This document shows positions 58,726 to 64,000 of a stretch of DNA of 64,000 bases, in pieces. Origin of the DNA: Holosporales bacterium. GTDB taxonomy: Bacteria; Pseudomonadota; Alphaproteobacteria; RUG11792. The position numbers and the translations under genes are program-made. Numbering within the stretch: position 1 is the first letter of the stretch; the number at the start of each line of letters is the position of its first letter. The DNA is taken from assembly GCA_031269095.1 (NCBI GenBank), contig JAIRWI010000002.1:1-64000 (forward strand), read 5' to 3'. The notes beneath the pieces were generated by a model. It was not told where the DNA came from, did no database searches, and saw only the letters and a program-made list of their open reading frames with translations.

Positions 58726-58828
58726 GTTATTCTAGTTAACATTGATATCGATAAATGTACCTAAAACATCAGTAATTCTTGGGATAGGTTTAAAAAAAAT
58801 TAACCTATTGCTAATTAGAATGAGTATA
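58722..58828 (-). repeat. Dispersed repeat, subtype A, reverse orientation
   Basis: It starts TATAGTTATTCTAGTTAAC, has the core GTACCTAAAACATCAGTAAT TCTTGGGATAGG and ends AATTAGAATGAGTATA. It lies back to back with the B copy, giving a pair in head-to-head orientation. Confidence 0.75.
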
Positions 58829-58836
58829 ACAGCTCC

Positions 58837-58971
58837 TAACTTTTGCGTAAAGAAATAAAGAAACCATTGTCCAATTACGTAAAGAGTGTGATGGCTCGAA
58901 TCATGAGAGTCTTTCATGATCTCAACTCTTAATGATTTACATAAAAAGTTAGATATTTAGCGCAAAAGTTA
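58837..58971. mobile_element. Candidate 135-bp miniature element with 11-bp inverted termini
   Basis: TAACTTTTGCG at 58837 and its inverse CGCAAAAGTTA at 58961-58971 bound a segment with an internal nested stem (AAGAGT/ACTCTT around ATCATGA/TCATGAT). No flanking duplication is apparent. It lies after the dispersed repeat pair, between recG and an MFS gene. Alternatively it could be a structured RNA. Confidence 0.4.
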
Positions 58972-59081
58972 CAGGATTATTTGTATCGATCTACAGCTTC
59001 CCTACATTTTTATACAAAACTCAAGTTAGATAGGTCTATCCCAATATTTTTTTTTGTAACATCATACATGTTTATACTGCA

Positions 59082-60335
59082 TTACAGAGATCTTCGTCTT
59101 GCAGGAGAAATATCATTCATAAAAAGAGCCAAAACGATTAAGGCACCAAGACCTATCATTCCGCTGGAAATAAATACATTACGTACAGAAACATTGTTAC
59201 CAACATATCCAGCTATACTATCTGCGATAAAGGCAAAAATTGCATTAAAAAGCCAATACACCCCAAAACCAGTCCCTCTCAGGTCTTCTGGAACCTTTTC
59301 TGCTATAAGAGAAACAAACACATTCTGAGTTGCTCCAAGCTGGGCTCCCCATAGAAAAATACCAATTCCTAGAGATACTATTGTTGAGGCAGAAAACATA
59401 ACGATATCAGCGAAAACAAGAAAAGCAATTCCAAGAAATAATATTTTAACCCTATTAAATTTATCGCCCAAAAAACCTATTGGATATGAAATAAATGAGG
59501 TACCAATATTAAGAATAATCATAACAACTGGAGCAAATTTTTCAATTATCCCGAAATTATCATGTGCGTATAATATAAGAAATGTTTCACTCATACGAGA
59601 CATCATAAATACTGCATTTACACACATTAAAAGCCAGAAACTAGTTCCCAAATACTTAAAGTTACTTATGGAAAATTTTTGTTCAACTTTAGGTTTTGGC
59701 ATCGGAGCCTCAGAGGCCATTGCTTGATGATTATATTTTTTTGGTTCTTTAATACAAAAGATTAAAATAGCGAAGGCAACAATCGAAGGAACGGAAGCTA
59801 CCGCAAAAACCATCTGATAGTTATTGTTTGAGAGATGCATTGTTACTATTCCACAAAATCCTCCTAACAAAGATCCTGTATATGCCAAAGTCCTTTTTAA
59901 TCCATAGGAAGCTCCTATTTTTTTACGCGGTGCGACATCGGCCACTATTGCATCTCTTGGACTTGCTTGTATGCCATTCCCTAAGCGTTCTGTTAAGCGG
60001 TTGGTAAAAACCATAGCAAATGAGGAGGAAATTGCCAAAAGTAGTTTGCTTAGAACGGAGAACACATATCCAATAACTATTATATTTTTTCGCTTATGGA
60101 AAAAATCAGATAATATTCCAGATACTAATTTCATGATGTGGGACATGGTTTCACTCAGTCCTTCAACGATTCCTACTCCCAGAACCGAAGCTCCAAGAAT
60201 TTTTTTAAGATACAAGCCGGCGAAGCTATATATCATAACAAACGAAATGTTCATGAGTAACATCATGAACCCTATTTGCCACACAGTTATTGGTATTTTC
60301 TTTTGTTCGCAATCTTCTTCTTTTAAATTAGACAT
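59082..60335 (-). CDS. Major facilitator superfamily transporter (417 residues)
   Basis: The product has 12 hydrophobic segments in two six-helix halves with a short loop around 205-220. The MFS A-type loop occurs between helices 2 and 3 (GILSDFFHKRKNIIVIGYV), and ERLGNGIQASPRDAIVADVA near 115 is reminiscent of MFS carriers found in intracellular alphaproteobacteria. Substrate cannot be read from the sequence. It is convergent with recG and isolated from its neighbours by repeat-rich DNA. Confidence 0.9.
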   Translation of the reverse strand: MSNLKEEDCEQKKIPITVWQIGFMMLLMNISFVMIYSFAGLYLKKILGASVLGVGIVEGLSETMSHIMKLVSGILSDFFHKRKNIIVIGYVFSVLSKLLLAISSSFAMVFTNRLTERLGNGIQASPRDAIVADVAPRKKIGASYGLKRTLAYTGSLLGGFCGIVTMHLSNNNYQMVFAVASVPSIVAFAILIFCIKEPKKYNHQAMASEAPMPKPKVEQKFSISNFKYLGTSFWLLMCVNAVFMMSRMSETFLILYAHDNFGIIEKFAPVVMIILNIGTSFISYPIGFLGDKFNRVKILFLGIAFLVFADIVMFSASTIVSLGIGIFLWGAQLGATQNVFVSLIAEKVPEDLRGTGFGVYWLFNAIFAFIADSIAGYVGNNVSVRNVFISSGMIGLGALIVLALFMNDISPARRRSL

Positions 60336-60594
60336 ATCTATCAGGCTATTGGAAAAGAATCGCTAACACCTATATTTATCTAACATGTAGCTCATTCAGT
60401 CAAGAGGTTTTTTGCTTTTGTTACTTGTTATTCGTCGCAATTTATAAAAAAGTATCTCCATCTGGTTTTTTTATTCTTTCGTCTTTTTTTTATAATAAGT
60501 TTTTTATATCTAGAAAGTAGTTACTACTACCTGGCTAGCGGAAACTTTTCATAATTCCGTGGAAATGGGGATGCTTGAAAAATTATCCAATTAA
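60336..60594. other. Gene-free stretch upstream of the MFS gene
   Basis: T-rich; no gene or RNA recognised. CTGGCTAGCGGAAACTTTTC at about 60532 faintly recalls repeat ends and could be a decayed fragment. Confidence 0.35.
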
Positions 60595-60952
60595 TATAAT
60601 TGTTTTACTTAACATTGACATCGACAAATATACCTAAAACATCATTAGACCTTTTTCGAAATTGCAATAACAATTAGTAAGTGGTATAAAAAAGGAACCC
60701 TTTAAGTAAGGAAGATAGATTGTATAACAGAGATTTATCAAGTAGGAGGGGCCTTAATGAGAATGTTATTAGATATATCAAAAGGTTTAAGATAATAGTA
60801 GATAGATATAGAAACAGAAGAAAGAGATTTGGACTAAGATTCAATCTTCTGGCTGCCTGCTGCAATTTCCTCTTGTTAATTTAATTTCGAAAGAGATCTA
60901 TTCTTGGGATAGATTTTGAAAAATTATCTTTTAGGTAACTGGAGAGAGTATA
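60595..60952 (-). repeat. Dispersed repeat, subtype A, reverse, interrupted by an IS5-like remnant
   Basis: Left part (TATAATTGTTTTACTTAAC to AAAACATCATTA) and right part (TTCTTGGGATAGATTTTGAA to GAGAGTATA) join into a normal subtype A copy once the element at 60648-60898 is removed. This is a datable nested insertion: the repeat came first. Confidence 0.75.
60648..60898 (+). mobile_element. Internally deleted IS5-family element with transposase remnant
   Basis: Termini GACCTTTTTCGAAATT and the inverse of GATCTCTTTCGAAATT match 14 of 16, and TA stands on each side. The inside encodes, in the plus direction, the C-terminal end of an IS5-family DDE transposase: NENVIRYIKRFKIIVDRY then RNRRKRFGLRFNLLAACCN, stop at about 60883. 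Upstream, KKGT and PLSKEDRLYNRDL are in different frames, so there is a frameshift. Most of the transposase is gone (251 bp left of an expected 800-900), but both ends survive. Confidence 0.75.
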
Positions 60953-61034
60953 CATTGGTCAAAATACCATTTTCTTTTTCAGTACGTACATAGTGGGGGG
61001 GTGTTAACTTTGGCAAGATTTTATTCTTCGTTGC
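60953..61034. other. Short region downstream of mtaB
   Basis: Nothing recognised except a G-run (GGGGGGGTG) near 61000. No terminator stem was found for mtaB. Confidence 0.35.
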
Positions 61035-62231
61035 CTATACGATTAAAAAATTTGAATTAGAGGAAATAACTTCTGTTTCTGTTACAATTTCTCCAATTTT
61101 ATAGGATTTTTCTGTTTTAATTTGCAAAAAATGGTCAGTTTTACCAAAAAGTACACCATTTTCTTCTCTTTCAACCATAAAATTAACCGTTTTTCCAACG
61201 AAGCTTTTTAAGAGGATAGCTAATTGTTCTTCCGAGTTTTGGCGCAAAATCTTGGCTCTTTCGTGTATCACGTTGTACGGTAGCTGTACAAGAGTGCTAG
61301 CAAGAGTTCCTTTTCTTGGGGAATATGGAAAAATGTGAAGGAGTGATATATTTGCTTCTTTAACTAAGTTCATTGTGTTTTTAAACATGAGGTTGTCTTC
61401 TCCAGGAAAGCCCGTTATAAAATCCGCACCGAAAACAATATTTTCTCTTTTTTTTCTAATATCGTTACAAAGTTTAATAACATCTTCTCTGGAATGCCGG
61501 CGTCTCATAAGCTTCAGTATATGGTTATCTCCAGATTGAACACTTAAATGAATATGCGGTAAAATTCGGATTTCAGAGGTAATGATATTGAACAGCTTAT
61601 CTGTTACTCCGTTTGGATCTAACGACGAAATTCTTATACGCAAAAGTTCTGGAAATTTATCAAGAACATCCCTCAAAACATCGGAAAATTCAATTTTTTC
61701 TTCGAAATCCTTCCCATAAGAAGTTATATCTATTCCAGAAAAAACTACTTCCTTGAAACCAGAATTTACAAAAAATTGTATTTTTTCCAAGATATTTTGT
61801 ATTGGCATACTCTGGGATTTTCCTCTCGTGTATGGGACTATACAAAAACTGCATAAATTATCGCAGCCATTTTGGATTTGTAAGAAAGCTCGTGATTTTC
61901 CTTCAAAAATGGGAATTTCAGGAAAATCCTCATAGTCACATTTTTCCTCATTTTTAATAATCTCAAATATGCCATCCAATTTAGCAAAATATTCAGAGGA
62001 AGTTTGGGCAGCACATCCTGTTACTATTATTTTTGCCCTATTATTTTCTCTGATACTCTTTCTAACCGCTTGTTTTGATTGGCGTTCTGCTTCATGTGTT
62101 ACGGCACACGTATTAACAACCACGATATTTTCATCAGGATATTTTTTTGTGAGGGCAGATTTAAGCATTTCAGATTCATAAAAATTTAATCTACATCCGA
62201 GGGTGATCGTTTTTACGTTATTATCACTCAT
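61035..62231 (-). CDS. mtaB: tRNA N6-threonylcarbamoyladenosine methylthiotransferase (MtaB type)
   Basis: The product is a methylthiotransferase of the MiaB/RimO/MtaB family. Three N-terminal cysteines lie in LGCRLNFYESE, VVNTCAVTHEAE and VTGCAAQ; the radical-SAM CxxxCxxC is NGCDNLCSFCIVPYTRGKS near 130; the C-terminal TRAM region is short. LGCRLNFYE and PYTRGKS favour MtaB (ms2t6A37) over MiaB. I start at the ATG at 62231 (398 residues) because the longer frame begins at a TTG codon (62258). Confidence 0.92.
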   Translation of the reverse strand: MSDNNVKTITLGCRLNFYESEMLKSALTKKYPDENIVVVNTCAVTHEAERQSKQAVRKSIRENNRAKIIVTGCAAQTSSEYFAKLDGIFEIIKNEEKCDYEDFPEIPIFEGKSRAFLQIQNGCDNLCSFCIVPYTRGKSQSMPIQNILEKIQFFVNSGFKEVVFSGIDITSYGKDFEEKIEFSDVLRDVLDKFPELLRIRISSLDPNGVTDKLFNIITSEIRILPHIHLSVQSGDNHILKLMRRRHSREDVIKLCNDIRKKRENIVFGADFITGFPGEDNLMFKNTMNLVKEANISLLHIFPYSPRKGTLASTLVQLPYNVIHERAKILRQNSEEQLAILLKSFVGKTVNFMVEREENGVLFGKTDHFLQIKTEKSYKIGEIVTETEVISSNSNFLIV

Positions 62232-62293
62232 TTTATCTACAAAACGCACTATGGACAATATGCAGCAAAAACATCATCAAATTACTTTCTCTA

Positions 62294-63649
62294 TCAGAGT
62301 ATTTGCTGCTGTTTGCCATTTTCTTCCCGTTCTTTATCAGTTAAAATTTTCGATTTTGCATTCCACGTAAACATAAATAACACTGCGCTAAAAACCCCAG
62401 CAATTATTGTTCCAATAAAAACACTGTTCCACCCATAGTTATCCGCTACATATCCGATTCCAAGTCCAGAAAGGGCAGTCCCTGCATAACCGAGGGTTCC
62501 TGTAAAACCTGAAGCTGTTGCCGCTGCTTTTTTAGAAGCAAAATCGGATGCGGCAACCCCGACTAAAATCTGAGGTCCAGTTACCAAGAATCCTATGGTA
62601 ACCATACAAACTGAACTCAGGATATACGAATTACTAGGTACTAACCAGAGCTCACATACCGTAATGGATAGTGCTAACATAAATACGGTTGATACAGGGC
62701 CACGTCTTCCTTTAAAAACTTTGTCAGACATATATCCAGCACATATTCCTCCAAAAATTCCTGCTATATCGAAAAAAGCCATCTGAAATCCTGCGCCTGT
62801 GATGGAGCTTCCTTTAGATTCTAACAAAAATGTAGGTCCCCAAAAGAACACTGTCATCCTACATATATAGACAAAAAAATTAGCTAAGCCAACAAGCCAA
62901 ACCATTTTGTTGCTAAGAGCCATTTTAAGCGTATCTAAGTAAGATAATTTTTCATTATTTTTACTACTATTTGAATTATTCCCCTTTATAGCTGCGGATG
63001 CAAATCCAGTAACTTCCTCGACACTTGGCAATTTAAGAGATTCTGGTGTGTCGCGTAATCTATTAAATAGGAAAAATGCTAATCCAATAGCCACAATGCC
63101 GGGTATGAAAAACATATATCTCCAGCCAAAATAATTCAAAATAATTGGAGCCATGAGAGCAACGGTGGCGCTTCCTATTTGTTGTGATGTATTCCAAAAA
63201 GCCCACCTTGTTCCTATTTCAGTCGGACTAAACCAGTGAGTTAGCATCCTAGCAGAAGGGGGCCATCCCATGGATTGAAAACATTGATTCAATGTCCAAA
63301 ATATCATAAACGATGGGATAATGGAGCTAAATCCAAGAAATATGTTCATTATTGCTGATAAAAAAAGCCCGGTTACCATTATGTACCGAGCACTATACCT
63401 GTCTCCTATCATTCCAAAAAAACCCTTACCAATTCCGTATACAATTGCTCCGACGGTAAGTACTGTGCCTATATCAGATTTCGTATACCCAAGATCGTTG
63501 CAAATTGACGGGATAGCTAGTGAAAAATTTTGTCTAATCAAATAGAAAGAGGCATATCCTATTGTTATAGAATATAGCGTCCTAGTTCTCCAATATGTAA
63601 AAAGCTTAGTGCAACTATCAGAACAATTTAATCGTTTTTTGTTTGCCAT
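62294..63649 (-). CDS. Hexose-phosphate/glycerol-phosphate antiporter-like transporter (UhpC/GlpT family)
   Basis: The 451-residue MFS protein belongs to the organophosphate:Pi antiporter family: YASFYLIRQNFSLAIPSICN near 35, GDRYSARYIMVTGLFLSA near 85 and QCFQSMGWPPSARMLTHWF near 125 are diagnostic. A loop near 220-240 (NNSNSSKNNEKLSYL) separates the halves. The family takes up sugar phosphates or glycerol phosphate in exchange for phosphate, and in intracellular bacteria often draws on host metabolites; UhpC members instead sense glucose-6-phosphate. uhpAB is not nearby. It is 12 bases after dnaA and has a TGAGGAAC ribosome-binding site. Confidence 0.9.
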   Translation of the reverse strand: MANKKRLNCSDSCTKLFTYWRTRTLYSITIGYASFYLIRQNFSLAIPSICNDLGYTKSDIGTVLTVGAIVYGIGKGFFGMIGDRYSARYIMVTGLFLSAIMNIFLGFSSIIPSFMIFWTLNQCFQSMGWPPSARMLTHWFSPTEIGTRWAFWNTSQQIGSATVALMAPIILNYFGWRYMFFIPGIVAIGLAFFLFNRLRDTPESLKLPSVEEVTGFASAAIKGNNSNSSKNNEKLSYLDTLKMALSNKMVWLVGLANFFVYICRMTVFFWGPTFLLESKGSSITGAGFQMAFFDIAGIFGGICAGYMSDKVFKGRRGPVSTVFMLALSITVCELWLVPSNSYILSSVCMVTIGFLVTGPQILVGVAASDFASKKAAATASGFTGTLGYAGTALSGLGIGYVADNYGWNSVFIGTIIAGVFSAVLFMFTWNAKSKILTDKEREENGKQQQIL

Positions 63650-63661
63650 ATATTTTGTTCC

Positions 63662-64000
63662 TCAGCTTTCTAAAGCTTTCGTTAAAATTTCTAGATCAGT
63701 GGCAAAAACTCTATCCTCATTCATCATTTCCTTAACTCTTTTCACAGCGTGAATGACGGTCGCATGATCTTTGCCCCCAAAGCTTTTGCCAATGTCTGGA
63801 AGGGATTTTGTGGTTAATTCCTTAGATAAATACATCGCAACGTGCCTAGTCTTAGTTATATTTTTGTGCCGCTTTGTCGATAAAATATCTGACAATTTTA
63901 CTCCGAAATATTCACAAACCTTTTTTTGAATTATCTCGATTGTAATAAATTTCTCATTCGAACGCAAAAGGTCTTTCAAGACCTCTTGTGCAACTTCAAT
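63662..64000 (-). CDS. dnaA: Chromosomal replication initiator DnaA, C-terminal part (cut by window edge)
   Basis: The frame runs through the right edge with no start. It holds domain IV: EIIQKKVCEYFGVKLSDILS, TRHVAMYLSKELTTKSLPDI and GKSFGGKDHATVIHAVKRVK, the helix-turn-helix and DnaA-box-binding signature. DnaA opens the replication origin. An origin may lie near but was not found in this window. The UhpC-like gene follows by 12 bases. Confidence 0.96.
   Translation of the reverse strand: MEVAQEVLKDLLRSNEKFITIEIIQKKVCEYFGVKLSDILSTKRHKNITKTRHVAMYLSKELTTKSLPDIGKSFGGKDHATVIHAVKRVKEMMNEDRVFATDLEILTKALES

Noticed and set aside
58732-58917. Minus-strand 61-codon frame through the 58.7-58.9 kb repeats
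   Set aside because: It crosses two unrelated repeat elements and has no coding character.
60674-60865. Minus-strand 63-residue hydrophobic frame
   Set aside because: It is antisense to the IS5-like transposase tail, which explains the sequence better.
63650-64000. Chromosome origin next to dnaA
   Set aside because: Only the dnaA 3' end is in the window; no cluster of DnaA boxes or typical origin structure is visible.

Overview
The window is an AT-rich, densely packed bacterial chromosome segment. Gene content points to an alphaproteobacterium with a host-associated, probably intracellular lifestyle: a GapR/DUF2312 protein, an alphaproteobacterial-type L33, an UhpC-like sugar-phosphate antiporter, MFS and BrnQ carriers, several unrecognised signal-peptide proteins and two sites matching the CtrA box TTAA-N7-TTAACC. 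A Holosporales- or Rickettsiales-like symbiont is my inference; no 16S or other phylogenetic marker was compared.

Layout. 1-4 kb: start of a secreted-protein gene cut by the left edge, ychF, rpmG, tRNA-Gly, a secretin-like lipoprotein and comF. 4-17 kb: a secreted protein, pdhC, a prepilin-like gene, a cysteine desulfurase, an M24 peptidase, dnaQ, rlmE, dusB, tRNA-Thr, a tail-specific protease, a large secreted protein, a frameshifted small lipoprotein gene and suhB. 17-27 kb: a CapD-like protein lacking its catalytic half, rnpA, uppP, ftsY and a 1837-residue surface-protein candidate with 28 consecutive serines. 27-43 kb: rppH, secreted proteins, nuoD, dnaK, brnQ, a tandem-repeat secreted protein, mfd, an HtrA protease, a RNase D-like exonuclease, and a tight run of a NuoJ-like protein, a Na+/H+ antiporter-like protein, tatA and gapR. 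43-55 kb: the classic secE-nusG-rplKAJL-rpoBC cluster on the minus strand. 55-64 kb: a repeat-bearing secreted protein, recG, an MFS carrier, mtaB, an UhpC-like carrier and the 3' part of dnaA, cut by the right edge.

Complex I (nuoD, a nuoJ-like gene), pyruvate dehydrogenase (pdhC), the pilus/secretion machinery (secretin, prepilin) and the Tat system (tatA) are each represented by isolated genes, so operons of this genome look dispersed. Transcription, translation and repair functions are well represented.

The most unusual content is intergenic. A family of roughly 105-bp, TATA-bounded, imperfect inverted-terminal repeats (two subtypes, about 15 full or partial copies) fills most of the longer gene-free stretches, often between convergent genes. 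One copy carries a 251-bp internally deleted IS5-like element. A separate 200-bp element with 18-bp terminal inverted repeats and 9-bp direct repeats sits exactly at the rpoC stop codon. These look like miniature inverted-repeat transposable elements. I saw no CRISPR array, rRNA gene or prophage.
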